Source of the DNA: Longitalea arenae | GTDB lineage: Bacteria; Bacteroidota; Bacteroidia; Chitinophagales; Chitinophagaceae | Reading direction: 5' to 3' | DNA: 64,000 nucleotides | Assembly (NCBI RefSeq): GCF_016924755.1 | Contig: NZ_JAFFJX010000008.1 | Location: 186,001-250,000 of the forward strand | Shown: positions 54,387 through 63,134 of the stretch, piece after piece | Numbering within the stretch: the first letter of the stretch is position 1 | Layout: the number at the start of each line of letters is the position of its first letter | Notes under the pieces: generated by a model | Told to the model about the DNA's origin: nothing | What the model saw: the letters and a program-made list of their open reading frames with translations, nothing else | Databases searched by the model: none | Position numbers and translations under genes: made by a program

Positions 54387-55193
54387 TTACTTGGTAAGCT
54401 CATTATTTTTAAAGAAGAATTTATATACCAGTTTATCTGTCAGTGAAGGGAAGAGTTTATTCATAAAGATGGTTCTTTTACCATTAAAGGTAAGCACCAG
54501 GGTACGCTTCCGGCCTTCGATGGCTTTCAGGATCTCGCGGGAACATTCCTGCGCGCTCATGAGACTGGCCTCATCGAGGGGAGATTCGCCTTGTGGTTTC
54601 CCCTGTTCATTCAACGCTGCATTTCGGATATTGGAGGCTGTAAAGCCGGGACAAACCCACATAACATGTACGCCGGAGTGTAATAACTCGGTACGGATGG
54701 CTTCTAACCAGCCCTGCAGGGCAAATTTGGAAGCGGAGTAGGCAGCGCGGCCTGGCAGTCCACGGTAACCGGCAATGGAAGAAACGCCTACAATGGTTCC
54801 TTTTCGTTCCAAAATGGAAGGCAACGCATATTTGGTGCAGTACACTGAGCCAAAAAAGTTTACGTCCATTACTTTTTTGATCACCTCAACATCGGCATCG
54901 TTGAACAAAGCACGCATGCTGATGCCGGCATTATTGATAAGGATGTCGATACCGCCGAAGGTTTTTATGGTGGATTCAATAAAACGGCGGCAATCGGCTT
55001 CTTTACTGACGTCGCAGGTGATCGTATGCAGCATTACGTTGGCATGCTGCAGTTGAAGGGTATATAATTTATCGTAATTGCGCGCACAGGTAGCCACTTT
55101 GGCCCCCGCGGCAATACAAGCATCAACCAAAGCCTTTCCTATACCATCGCTTCCACCCGTAATAGCTACAACCTTATCTTTTAAAAATGACAT
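54387..55193 (-). CDS. Short-chain dehydrogenase/reductase
   Basis: A 268-residue classical SDR. The NAD(P) motif is TGGSDGIG (residues 13-20), the structural motif NNAGIS, and the catalytic YSASK with an upstream Ser (VGVSSIAGYRG). A C-terminal extension (FNGKRTIFMNKLFPSLTDKLVYKFFFK) is hydrophobic and basic, unusual for a soluble SDR and possibly membrane-peripheral. The substrate is unknown. It lies upstream of the tRNA-Lys cluster on the opposite strand. Confidence 0.93.
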   Translation of the reverse strand: MSFLKDKVVAITGGSDGIGKALVDACIAAGAKVATCARNYDKLYTLQLQHANVMLHTITCDVSKEADCRRFIESTIKTFGGIDILINNAGISMRALFNDADVEVIKKVMDVNFFGSVYCTKYALPSILERKGTIVGVSSIAGYRGLPGRAAYSASKFALQGWLEAIRTELLHSGVHVMWVCPGFTASNIRNAALNEQGKPQGESPLDEASLMSAQECSREILKAIEGRKRTLVLTFNGKRTIFMNKLFPSLTDKLVYKFFFKNNELTK

Positions 55194-55283
55194 AGCGTTA
55201 CATTTGTAATCACAAAAATAGCGGAGTTGTACCGCTGAAAAAATATCAATTGTGAAAATAGTTTAGGATTTTTTTTTAAAAAA

Positions 55284-55314
55284 TTTGGCCGCATTTGAAT
55301 TTCCCCTATTTTTG
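55284..55314 (+). promoter_or_regulatory. Strong promoter of the tRNA-Lys cluster
   Basis: TTTG (55284-55287), 19 bp spacer, TATTTTTG (55307-55314): a near-perfect Bacteroidota promoter. Downstream is an unexplained inverted repeat (CTCCCAAAATA at 55317-55327 and TATTTTGGGAG at 55379-55389). Between its arms, ATG 55362 opens a 15-codon frame. The first tRNA-like sequence starts at 55424. Confidence 0.8.
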
Positions 55315-55423
55315 CACTCCCAAAATAAACGCACCGTACAAAACGGTCAAAAGAAAAGAAAATGAAGGAGTTGGAAAGTATTTTGGGAGAAGATCTTGAA
55401 AGCGTTTAAAGTTTTTATAGGTT

Positions 55424-55482
55424 GATCTCGTAGCTCAGTTGGCAGAGCATCCCGATTTTATCGGGAGGGTCCTGGGTTCGAG
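55424..55482 (+). pseudogene. Truncated tRNA-Lys-like pseudogene
   Basis: The first 59 nt match the 5' part of a tRNA: acceptor 5' strand GATCTCG, D arm GTAGCTCAGTTGG and an anticodon arm with loop ATTTTAT (UUU if read). The T-arm strand GGTCCTGGGTTCGAG matches the intact copies, but sequence then diverges to AAACCACTAAGC, so the T stem and the acceptor 3' strand are lost. The anticodon stem is GC-rich and differs from the intact copies, so this is not a simple recent truncation of them. Confidence 0.75.
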
Positions 55483-55515
55483 AAACCACTAAGCTCTATA
55501 AAATTTTTTAAGGTC

Positions 55516-55588
55516 GATCTCGTAGCTCAGTTGGTAGAGCACAACACTTTTAATGTTGGGGTCCTGGGTTCGAGTCCCAGCGGGATCA
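55516..55588 (+). tRNA. tRNA-Lys (TTT), copy 1
   Basis: A full cloverleaf. Acceptor GATCTCG pairs with CGGGATC, the D arm is GTAGCTCAGTTGG, the anticodon arm CAACACTTTTAATGTTG has loop CTTTTAA (anticodon TTT), and the T arm is CTGGGTTCGAGTCCCAG. CCA is not encoded. Its terminator begins 12 nt later. Confidence 0.95.
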
Positions 55589-55599
55589 CAAAAAGCACA

Positions 55600-55632
55600 A
55601 GAGGCTATCAAAGTTGGTAGCCTCTTTTTTTA
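55600..55632 (+). terminator. Terminator after tRNA-Lys copy 1
   Basis: AGAGGCTA (55600-55607) and TAGCCTCT (55618-55625) pair, extended by partial CA/TG pairing, and are followed by a run of T. The same unit recurs after copy 2. Confidence 0.9.
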
Positions 55633-55702
55633 TCTCAATTTTGCCGGAAGGCTATTCAAAAGAACTATACTTTCAACGAATTTTAAAGAACTTTTCACGG
55701 TC

Positions 55703-55775
55703 GATCTCGTAGCTCAGTTGGTAGAGCACAACACTTTTAATGTTGGGGTCCTGGGTTCGAGTCCCAGCGGGATCA
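55703..55775 (+). tRNA. tRNA-Lys (TTT), copy 2
   Basis: Identical to copy 1 and 187 bp downstream of it, so the tRNA plus terminator unit looks recently duplicated. The spacer between the units differs more than the tRNA itself. Confidence 0.95.
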
Positions 55776-55786
55776 CAAAAAGCACA

Positions 55787-55817
55787 AGAGGCTATCAGAT
55801 TTGGTAGCCTCTTTTTA
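55787..55817 (+). terminator. Terminator after tRNA-Lys copy 2
   Basis: AGAGGCTA (55787-55794) and TAGCCTCT (55805-55812) plus TTTTATT, the same hairpin as after copy 1. Confidence 0.9.
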
Positions 55818-55980
55818 TTGGTTTCAATCCCAGTTCCAGGCTTGGCGACATTAAAAAAATGGTTGAAGCTATTAAAAGTTGGTAACATTTTTTAAAGCTC
55901 TCTACCATCGTATGTAACAAAACGTTACCGCGAATCGTATAGAGAGGATGAGTGAATATGAACGACTTGCACATAAATTC

Positions 55981-56369
55981 ATTGAACAAACAAGAACAGT
56001 TTATTGAACAATCACTACCACTTTATTGAACTATCAATACCAGTTTGTTGAACAACCAGGTATGGTTTATTAAAAGGTAGGGAACAGATCATTAAACAAA
56101 CAGGTATCAATCATTAAAAAATACGGAGAGTTTATTGAACAAACAGGTCTTGTTTATTGAATAAACAGACCTTGTTTGTTGAACATACTAGTATACTTTG
56201 TTGAATCTACTGAACAATTTTTTGAACGAATTGGTCCCGGTTTTTCAACAATCAACCCCTGCTTATTGAAAGATCTAACCATATATTTAAATACCAGACG
56301 CTGATTGTTGAATTCATCGATCAGATCTTTCAACGATCAGTGTTGTTTTTTCAATACCTGGTGTAAGCC
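55981..56369. repeat. About 18-unit array of degenerate 21-22-bp repeats
   Basis: Each unit begins with RTTGAAC or a variant (ATTAAA, TTTCAAC, TTTGAAC) and usually ends in TTT. Unit starts fall at 55981, 56003, 56025, 56047, 56069, 56091, 56113, 56134, 56156, 56178, 56200, 56221, 56243, 56265, 56286, 56307, 56328 and 56349. The spacing is 22 bp for the first twelve with two 21-bp steps, then mostly 21 bp. Middles vary but often carry CAGG or CTACC. It fills most of an 850-bp gene-free gap. It is not coding and not CRISPR. Confidence 0.85.
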
Positions 56370-56639
56370 GCAACAACAGCGAAACCCGCTACCTTCTTAC
56401 CATAGCCCAAGGTTTGAAGCGGCATTTCGGTCAGCCTGACGACCAGCCGGAAGGCATTTGCCGCCAGGCTGCCGGCCATGGCGCCGGCGCCAAATTACCC
56501 GGCCGGCAAAGCGGCCATCAAAACAGGCAGCGTTTTTTGGTGATGACATACCCAACCGCCAAAAAATCAATCAATTCAGCGCCTAAACAAACTATTACTT
56601 AACATAAAACTTTGCATGAAATTCTTAAAACTTAGAACT

Positions 56640-56647
56640 TATATTTG
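56640..56647 (+). promoter_or_regulatory. -7 box of the GT117 gene
   Basis: TATATTTG (56640-56647) matches the consensus. A TTTG at 56611-56614 is 25 bp upstream, longer than ideal. The box overlaps an in-frame TTG and so rules it out as the start; translation should begin at ATG 56672. Confidence 0.55.
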
Positions 56648-56671
56648 CCCATTCTTTTAAACCAACACTTT

Positions 56672-59600
56672 ATGAATTTTAACCGAGTGAACAACATAGT
56701 GGGTTGGGTCGTGTGCCTGATAGCCTGTAGCGTATACGTACTCACTATGGAACCAACCGGCAGTTTTTGGGACTGCGGTGAATTTGTCTCCAGTGCCTAT
56801 AAGCTCCAGATCCCACACCCCCCTGGCGCCCCCCTCTTCATTTTGCTGGGCCGCTTTTTCATTATCCTGTTCGGCGATAACCCCGGCAATGCTGCACTCG
56901 GCGTAAACTTCATGAATGCCATCGCCAGTGGTTTCACCATATTATTCCTTTTCTGGACCATCACCCATTTTGCCCGTAAACTGGTAAAAAGAGATGGTAC
57001 CGATTATAGCCAGCAACAACTGTTCACCATCATGGGAGCCGGTGCCGTAGGCGCCCTGGCCTATACGTTCTCTGATTCTTTCTGGTACAGTGCAGTTGAA
57101 GGTGAGGTTTACGCATTGTCTTCCCTGTTTACGGCCATCGTATTCTGGGCCATTCTTAAATGGGAACATGAAGTGGACCTCGAAGTGAAGACCGATGGCC
57201 ATAGATTTTCCCGTGCCGACCGCTGGCTGATCTTCATTTTTTACATGATGGGTTTGTCAATCGGTGTGCACCTGTTGAACCTGTTGACCATCCCCGCCAT
57301 TGTAATGGTGTATTATTTCAAACGTTATAAAGTTACCCGCTGGGGAATGGTAGCCGCTTTCTTTATCGGCTGTGTGATCACCGGCCTGGTACAGGTGGCC
57401 ATCATCCAGTGGTCGATCAAAGGCGCCGGTCAGTTCGACATCTTCTTTGTTAATAATCTTGGCACTCCTTTCTTTGTAGGTTTTGGTACTTATTTCCTGC
57501 TGCTGAGTGCGCTGCTGATCCTGGGCCTGCTGTTTACCGATGCGCAGATAAAAAAGTTCACGCTCTTCCCCATCTGGTTATCAGCCATCGTATTGTTGTT
57601 CTGCTTCCCCTTTATTCATTCGGGCGGCACTTTTATCTTATTGATATTGGGTTTAGGCGCGCTGGTAGCCATTTGCTATTATTCAAAGAACAATATCTAT
57701 TCCTTCCTGAAGATCGGACTTTGGTCTGCCATCTTCCTCATTCTCGGTTATTCAACCTATTTCACTACGCTGGTGCGGTCAACCGCCAACCCTTCCGTAG
57801 ACATGTACAATGTTGATAACCCGGTGAGCCTGGTGGGTTACCTGAGCCGTGAACAATATGGCGACTGGCCCGTTGCGTATGGTCCGGACTTCGTTTACCG
57901 TTCTCCTTTTGTAACCACAGGTGATCTGTATGTAAAAGGAGAAGACAAATACGTTCCTGCCGGTAAAACCCGTAAACAGGATTTCAGCGCTCAACCTTCT
58001 GAAGAAGACAAAGCAGCGCTGGCACAACAACACCCCGACTGGGATGTAGACAAGATAGGTCCTCACATTTTCCCGCGCATGTGGGACAATGGTAATGAGC
58101 GTAACCAGGAGTATGTGTACCGCACTTTCGGTGACATGAGTGCAGATGAACAGCCTACCTTCTTTCACAACATAAAGTACTTCCTGAACTACCAGTTCCG
58201 TTGGATGTACTGGCGCTATTTCATGTGGAATTTCGCCGGTAAGCAAAACGACCTGCAGGGCTTTGGCAACCGCCGCGATGGTAACTGGAACAGCGGTATC
58301 AACTTTATCGACAAAATGTTTGGCCACAGTACGCCCGCCGAACTGCCAGCAACCGCCGGTTCAGAGAACAAAGCCAACAATAAATTATTCTTCCTGCCAT
58401 TTATATTGGGTACCATTGGGTTCTTCTTCCACCTGGTACGTAATAAATACGATTGGCTGGTAAACTTCCTGTTGTTCTTCTTTACCGGTCTGGCGATCGT
58501 GATCTACCTGAACCAAAGCGGACAGCAACCGCGTGAACGTGACTACGCCTATGTCGGTTCCTTCTATGCATTTGCCGTTTGGATAGGTTTGGGTGTTATC
58601 TGGGTAAGAGAAAAATTGAGCCGGTACGTAAAAGGCGCCATTCCCGACTATGCGGCCTTCGCCGTCTGCCTGCTGGCAGTGCCCGTGCTCATGGCCTCGC
58701 AGGAATGGGATGATCATGACCGTAGCAAGAAAACCCTGGCCCGCGACATTGGAAAAGATTACCTCGAAAGCTGCGCCAAAGACGGTATCCTGATCTCCTT
58801 TGGTGATAATGATACCTATCCGCTCTGGTATTCGCAGGAAGTAGAAAAGATCCGCCCTGACCTGCGCGTGATCAACTACAGCTTGCTGGGCACCGACTGG
58901 TATATCAATGAGCTGCGGTATAAAGTGAATGAAAGCGCTCCTACCGACGTGATCTTTACACCCCAGCAAATAGAAGGTGATAAGAGAAATGTGGTATTTA
59001 CCGGTTCTTATTTGAGCCGTGCCAACTACAGTGCACCACTTGCCGGATATGATCAGAATAAATATTACGACCTTTACGATCTGCTGAAGAACGTAACCGC
59101 CAGCGATGATCCCAAATACACCGTTCCGCTGAACGAGGAAGATATGGGCAATATTCTGCCGGTTAACAAAGTGAGCGTTCCGGTTGATGTGGAGTGGGCT
59201 AAAAAGAACATTCCGCTCAATCCCGGCGACAGCGTGGTGAGCGAACTGAAACTCGATATCAAGCGAAGCTACCTGCAAAAGAACGACCTCGCCGTGCTGG
59301 CCATCATAGCAGGCAATAAATGGAAACGTCCGATCTACTTCACTTCTACACAGGAACTGGAAGATTTGGGACTGGAAAAATATGTGCGCATGGAAGGACT
59401 TTCCTATCGCCTGGTACCTGTTGAAGGCACCAATGTGAACATGGATGTGTCATACAAGAACATCATGGAAAAATTTGCATATGGCAACGCCAGCAAACCC
59501 AATGTTTACTTCGATGAAGAGAACCGCCGCCATATCAACAGCCTTCGCCAGGCACATGCCTTCCTGGGCATGGCGCTGGTAGATGCCGGTAAAAAAGATT

Positions 59601-60067
59601 CTGCCCGCAAGGAATTGCGCAAGTATGACAGCCAGGTACTGGAAAGCAATGTACCTTACGGCATGACATCGAACCGCGGCAACTTCCATAACCGGGTTAC
59701 GATGACATATTTATATGCTGCCTACCGCAGCGGCGACCTGGAACTGGCCAAAAAAGTGAGCAGATCGGTTAAGACTGACCTCGAGCAACAAATGAAATAT
59801 TATCGCTCACTCGGTGATGAAAGCGCCAATAACGAAACCCTGGCAATGAATGCCGCCGGTTATTTGAACAATAAAGGCGGAATACTGTCACAAAAACAGG
59901 AAGTATTTGCCCAGGATATTGTTTCCTCGTACCAGATGCTGATGCAAATGGCCGACTGGGAAAAACAATTTGGCGGCGGCGCCGGCCAAAGCCCTGTTGA
60001 AAATGCACCTGCTACCCTGCCCCAGGCTGCAGACACCCAAAAAGCGGTTGATACGGCAAAACCGTAA
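56672..60067 (+). CDS. GT117/DUF2723-family membrane glycosyltransferase-like protein
   Basis: A 1131-residue multi-spanning membrane protein. The N-terminal half has about 11 TM helices and the GT-C-like motif GSFWDCGEF in the first periplasmic loop. Further family segments are HPPGAPLFILLGRFF and SDSFWYSAVEGEVYALS. A large soluble C-terminal half contains TPR-like helices (RQAHAFLGMALVDAGKKDSA). DUF2723 is the bacterial counterpart of TMEM260-type O-mannosyltransferases, so protein O-glycosylation at the inner membrane is likely. Start 56672 is fixed by the promoter. It is monocistronic with a strong terminator. Confidence 0.92.
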   Translation: MNFNRVNNIVGWVVCLIACSVYVLTMEPTGSFWDCGEFVSSAYKLQIPHPPGAPLFILLGRFFIILFGDNPGNAALGVNFMNAIASGFTILFLFWTITHFARKLVKRDGTDYSQQQLFTIMGAGAVGALAYTFSDSFWYSAVEGEVYALSSLFTAIVFWAILKWEHEVDLEVKTDGHRFSRADRWLIFIFYMMGLSIGVHLLNLLTIPAIVMVYYFKRYKVTRWGMVAAFFIGCVITGLVQVAIIQWSIKGAGQFDIFFVNNLGTPFFVGFGTYFLLLSALLILGLLFTDAQIKKFTLFPIWLSAIVLLFCFPFIHSGGTFILLILGLGALVAICYYSKNNIYSFLKIGLWSAIFLILGYSTYFTTLVRSTANPSVDMYNVDNPVSLVGYLSREQYGDWPVAYGPDFVYRSPFVTTGDLYVKGEDKYVPAGKTRKQDFSAQPSEEDKAALAQQHPDWDVDKIGPHIFPRMWDNGNERNQEYVYRTFGDMSADEQPTFFHNIKYFLNYQFRWMYWRYFMWNFAGKQNDLQGFGNRRDGNWNSGINFIDKMFGHSTPAELPATAGSENKANNKLFFLPFILGTIGFFFHLVRNKYDWLVNFLLFFFTGLAIVIYLNQSGQQPRERDYAYVGSFYAFAVWIGLGVIWVREKLSRYVKGAIPDYAAFAVCLLAVPVLMASQEWDDHDRSKKTLARDIGKDYLESCAKDGILISFGDNDTYPLWYSQEVEKIRPDLRVINYSLLGTDWYINELRYKVNESAPTDVIFTPQQIEGDKRNVVFTGSYLSRANYSAPLAGYDQNKYYDLYDLLKNVTASDDPKYTVPLNEEDMGNILPVNKVSVPVDVEWAKKNIPLNPGDSVVSELKLDIKRSYLQKNDLAVLAIIAGNKWKRPIYFTSTQELEDLGLEKYVRMEGLSYRLVPVEGTNVNMDVSYKNIMEKFAYGNASKPNVYFDEENRRHINSLRQAHAFLGMALVDAGKKDSARKELRKYDSQVLESNVPYGMTSNRGNFHNRVTMTYLYAAYRSGDLELAKKVSRSVKTDLEQQMKYYRSLGDESANNETLAMNAAGYLNNKGGILSQKQEVFAQDIVSSYQMLMQMADWEKQFGGGAGQSPVENAPATLPQAADTQKAVDTAKP

Positions 60068-60091
60068 ACAAATAATAAGCAGAATATCAAG

Positions 60092-60130
60092 GCGTGCCAT
60101 TCCGGTTTATCGGAATGGCACGCTGCTTTT
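60092..60130 (+). terminator. Terminator of GT117 gene
   Basis: A perfect 13-bp stem (GCGTGCCATTCCG / CGGAATGGCACGC, 60092-60104 and 60111-60123), 6-nt loop, followed by TGCTTTTA. It lies 24 bp beyond the stop codon. Confidence 0.85.
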
Positions 60131-60249
60131 AGGGGGCCTGCCAACAATTGCCGCCATACTTTGTTGTAGTGTTAAGAAAAATTACATACATCAGGGAATG
60201 GATATTAATGCTTAAATTGAGAGAGAACCACAAAAAATAATCTTTACCA

Positions 60250-61347
60250 GTGATAGGACACCATTTTACCAAATTTGATCCCCGTCAGGAGGGCAAATCG
60301 AAATTCGAGCAGTTGCTGGATGTATTCATGCAATTGCTTACCTATACCAATGGCGATGTAAGCGAAGCGTTGAACTGGATGAACCAGCTCGATAAAGAAT
60401 ATGAGCTTACCAATGAGGAATATGGCATGGGTGATTTCATAGAAGAGTTGAAAGAGAAAGGATATATCCAGGAAAACCAGGTAAGCGGAGAGATAAAGAT
60501 CACCTCCAAGACCGAACAGGGCATCCGCAAAAGATCGCTCGAGGAGATCTTCGGCAAACTAAAGAAGACCAAACAGGGCGATCACCATACGTTTAAGCCC
60601 GGTTCCGGCGATGAGATCAACCCGGAGACCCGGCCTTTCCAGTTTGGCGATACGCTGGAGCAGATCGACTTCACCACATCTATCCGCAATGCACAGATCA
60701 ATCATGGCATTGAAAGCTTTAACATGCAGGAAGATGACCTGGCCATCCGCGAAACCGATTTCAAATCACAAACTTCTACCGTACTGATGATCGATATCTC
60801 GCACTCGATGATCCTGTATGGAGAAGACCGCATAACGCCGGCTAAAAAAGTGGCGATGGCGCTCAGTGAACTGATCACCACCAAATACCCTAAAGACACG
60901 CTCGACATCGTAGTATTTGGGAATGATGCCTGGCCGGTTGAAATAAAGGACCTGCCTTATTTACAGGTGGGGCCTTATCATACCAATACCGTTGCAGGGC
61001 TTGAAATGGCGATGGATATCCTGCGCCGCCGCAAGAATCCCAACAAACAGATCTTTATGATCACCGACGGAAAACCCACCTGTTTAAAAATAGGTAAACG
61101 CTATTATAAGAACAGCTTTGGGCTCGACCGCCGCATCACCAACCGTTGCTTGAACCTGGCCGCGCAATGCAAAAAATTAAAAGTACCCATCACTACTTTT
61201 ATGATCGCTACAGATCCTTACTTGCAGCGCTTTGTACAGGAATTCACTGAAACCAACAGTGGCAAGGCATTCTTTGCCTCGCTCGACCGGTTGGGCGCAT
61301 TCATATTCCGCGATTTCGAAAATGGAAAAAGAAAAACCGTCTATTAA
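60250..61347 (+). CDS. VWA-domain protein, MoxR partner
   Basis: A 365-residue protein with a C-terminal von Willebrand A domain. The metal-binding motif DISHS is at residue 182 (VLMIDISHSM), and later MITDGKPTCLK gives the usual TDG. The N-terminal 170 residues are helical. The start is GTG 60250, since no ATG precedes the conserved part and an in-frame stop lies 12 bases upstream. It is followed on the same strand by a MoxR-type AAA ATPase gene. Such pairs act as chaperone or metal-insertion systems; the client here is unknown. Confidence 0.85.
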   Translation: MIGHHFTKFDPRQEGKSKFEQLLDVFMQLLTYTNGDVSEALNWMNQLDKEYELTNEEYGMGDFIEELKEKGYIQENQVSGEIKITSKTEQGIRKRSLEEIFGKLKKTKQGDHHTFKPGSGDEINPETRPFQFGDTLEQIDFTTSIRNAQINHGIESFNMQEDDLAIRETDFKSQTSTVLMIDISHSMILYGEDRITPAKKVAMALSELITTKYPKDTLDIVVFGNDAWPVEIKDLPYLQVGPYHTNTVAGLEMAMDILRRRKNPNKQIFMITDGKPTCLKIGKRYYKNSFGLDRRITNRCLNLAAQCKKLKVPITTFMIATDPYLQRFVQEFTETNSGKAFFASLDRLGAFIFRDFENGKRKTVY

Positions 61348-61357
61348 TTGTATGGCT

Positions 61358-61420
61358 GATTTTGAGATTTTTATAAATTCAGCATTCCTCCAAATCAATA
61401 AATCGTGAAATCTCAAAATC
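61358..61420. repeat. 13-bp inverted repeat between VWA and AAA genes
   Basis: GATTTTGAGATTT (61358-61370) and AAATCTCAAAATC (61408-61420) are a perfect inverted repeat around 37 nt. AT-rich and without a T tract, it resembles the short AT repeats after HTCS1. Confidence 0.55.
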
Positions 61421-61439
61421 CCGAAATTTAAAATAAAAT

Positions 61440-62963
61440 ATGAGTATACCTAAAATAAAAACGCTGGGTGAACTAAAGAAGAACGGCTATCAACCAAGAT
61501 CAGTAAAAGATGAGATCAGAAAGAACCTTATCTGCAAATTGCAAAAACAGGAAAGCACATTTAATGGGATCGTTGGGTATGAAGAAACTGTTATTCCCGA
61601 TGTAGAAAGGGCCCTGCTTTCCCGCCATAACATCCTGTTCCTGGGTTTACGCGGACAGGCAAAAACCCGGATGGCCCGGCAAATGATCGAATTACTCGAC
61701 GAATATGTTCCGGTTATTGAAGGCAGTGAAATAAACGATGACCCGTTGAATCCCATTTCACGCCATGCCAAAGATCTGATTGCCGAACATGGCGATGCCA
61801 CTCCTATTCAATGGATACATCGCAGTGAGCGCTATGGTGAAAAATTGGCTACGCCCGACGTAAGCGTGGCCGACCTTATCGGCGATATCGATCCTATCAA
61901 AGCGGCCAACCTTCGCCTGAACTTCGCCGATGAACGGGTGATCCACTACGGCATCATCCCGCGCAGCAATCGCGGCATTTTTGTGATCAATGAAATTCCC
62001 GACCTGCAGGCCCGTATCCAGGTGGCGCTTTTCAATATCCTGGAGGAAGGCGATGTACAGATCCGCGGCTTCAAGCTGCGCATGCCGCTCGATATCCTCT
62101 TCGTATTTACGGCCAACCCCGAAGACTATACCAATCGCGGTTCGATCGTAACACCGTTAAAGGACCGTATCGAAAGCCAGATCTTGACACACTATCCAAA
62201 GACCATCGAAACGGCTCTTACCATTACGGAACAGGAAGCCGATATCCTGAAAGAACAGGATGCCAAAGTACAAATGAGCAGCCTGATCAAAAGACTGATA
62301 GAACAAATTTCCTTTGAGGCCCGCGCCAGTGAGCTGGTTGATAAGAAAAGTGGTGTATCGGCCCGTTTGAGCATCTCCGCCTTTGAAAATGCCGTAAGCT
62401 CAGCCGAACGGCGGGCGCTTATTAATAAAGAAAATGCCACACAGGTATGGATCAGCGATATGATCGGGCTTATACCTTCCATCACCGGTAAAATTGAACT
62501 GGTGTATGAAGGCGAACAGGAAGGGCCTTACCAGGTAGCCATGAACCTGCTCGATAAAGCCATCCGCTCACAATTCATTCAATACTTTCCCAATCCGGAA
62601 ACACTCAAGAAGAAACGCAATCAGCAGCAGGCGGAAGAAAATCCCTATCGTTCCATTTCATCCTGGTTCGACAAAGGCAATTCGCTGAACCTCTTATTCC
62701 ATACGAAAGACGAGGAAAAGATCCAGCAATTGTACAAGGTGGATGGATTGCATGCGCTCGTAAAAAAGTATTTTAAACAGGCCAATGAAAAAGAAGCCGC
62801 ATTACTAATGGAATTTGTGTTGCACGGACTGGCTGCTTTTTCCATGATCAGCAAAAAAATAATGGAAAGCCGCATCGAATTCAAAGACCTCATGGGGTCC
62901 ATGCTGGGCAATGCCACTTCTTCGTACGGAGAAGAGGAGTTCGATAACGATGATTTTAATTAA
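61440..62963 (+). CDS. MoxR/magnesium-chelatase-like AAA+ ATPase
   Basis: A 507-residue AAA+ protein. Walker A reads GLRGQAKT (residues 69-76), an AKT variant known in MoxR-type ATPases. Walker B and the sensor region follow in IPRSNRGIFVINEIPDLQ and FNILEEGDVQIRGF, with VFTANPEDY as sensor 1. The C-terminal part beyond about residue 260 is helical. Paired with the VWA protein, it likely remodels or matures a client complex. The tail is acidic (YGEEEFDNDDFN). The two genes are 92 bp apart. Confidence 0.88.
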   Translation: MSIPKIKTLGELKKNGYQPRSVKDEIRKNLICKLQKQESTFNGIVGYEETVIPDVERALLSRHNILFLGLRGQAKTRMARQMIELLDEYVPVIEGSEINDDPLNPISRHAKDLIAEHGDATPIQWIHRSERYGEKLATPDVSVADLIGDIDPIKAANLRLNFADERVIHYGIIPRSNRGIFVINEIPDLQARIQVALFNILEEGDVQIRGFKLRMPLDILFVFTANPEDYTNRGSIVTPLKDRIESQILTHYPKTIETALTITEQEADILKEQDAKVQMSSLIKRLIEQISFEARASELVDKKSGVSARLSISAFENAVSSAERRALINKENATQVWISDMIGLIPSITGKIELVYEGEQEGPYQVAMNLLDKAIRSQFIQYFPNPETLKKKRNQQQAEENPYRSISSWFDKGNSLNLLFHTKDEEKIQQLYKVDGLHALVKKYFKQANEKEAALLMEFVLHGLAAFSMISKKIMESRIEFKDLMGSMLGNATSSYGEEEFDNDDFN

Positions 62964-63046
62964 TTAGAAAGAGCTGTATGGTGCATCATTTCAGCCTGCA
63001 TTAGTAGTTGATAATGGCACCCGACAGGTCGATCCCAACTGTATCA

Positions 63047-63118
63047 AGACCTGTCAGCATCGCTTCCACACCTTGTTAATGTGGATCCAGGAGGCGAACC
63101 TGACAGGTCTTTGTTTTT
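63047..63118 (+). terminator. Palindromic repeat arm pair, possible terminator
   Basis: AGACCTGTCAG (63047-63057) and CTGACAGGTCT (63100-63110) pair perfectly around 42 nt and are followed by TTGTTTTTTC. A third GACAGGTC lies at about 63023. The same half-site occurs near SusC2 (46502-46563), so it could also be a dispersed repeat. Confidence 0.5.
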
Positions 63119-63134
63119 TCATTATTTTCACGCC

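Noticed and set aside
55981..56369. CRISPR array
   Set aside because: Units are contiguous at 21-22 bp with no constant spacers, and no cas genes are near.
56414..56602. 62-codon plus-strand ORF
   Set aside because: GC-rich low-complexity sequence with no start context, opposite to the other small candidate. No protein-like pattern.
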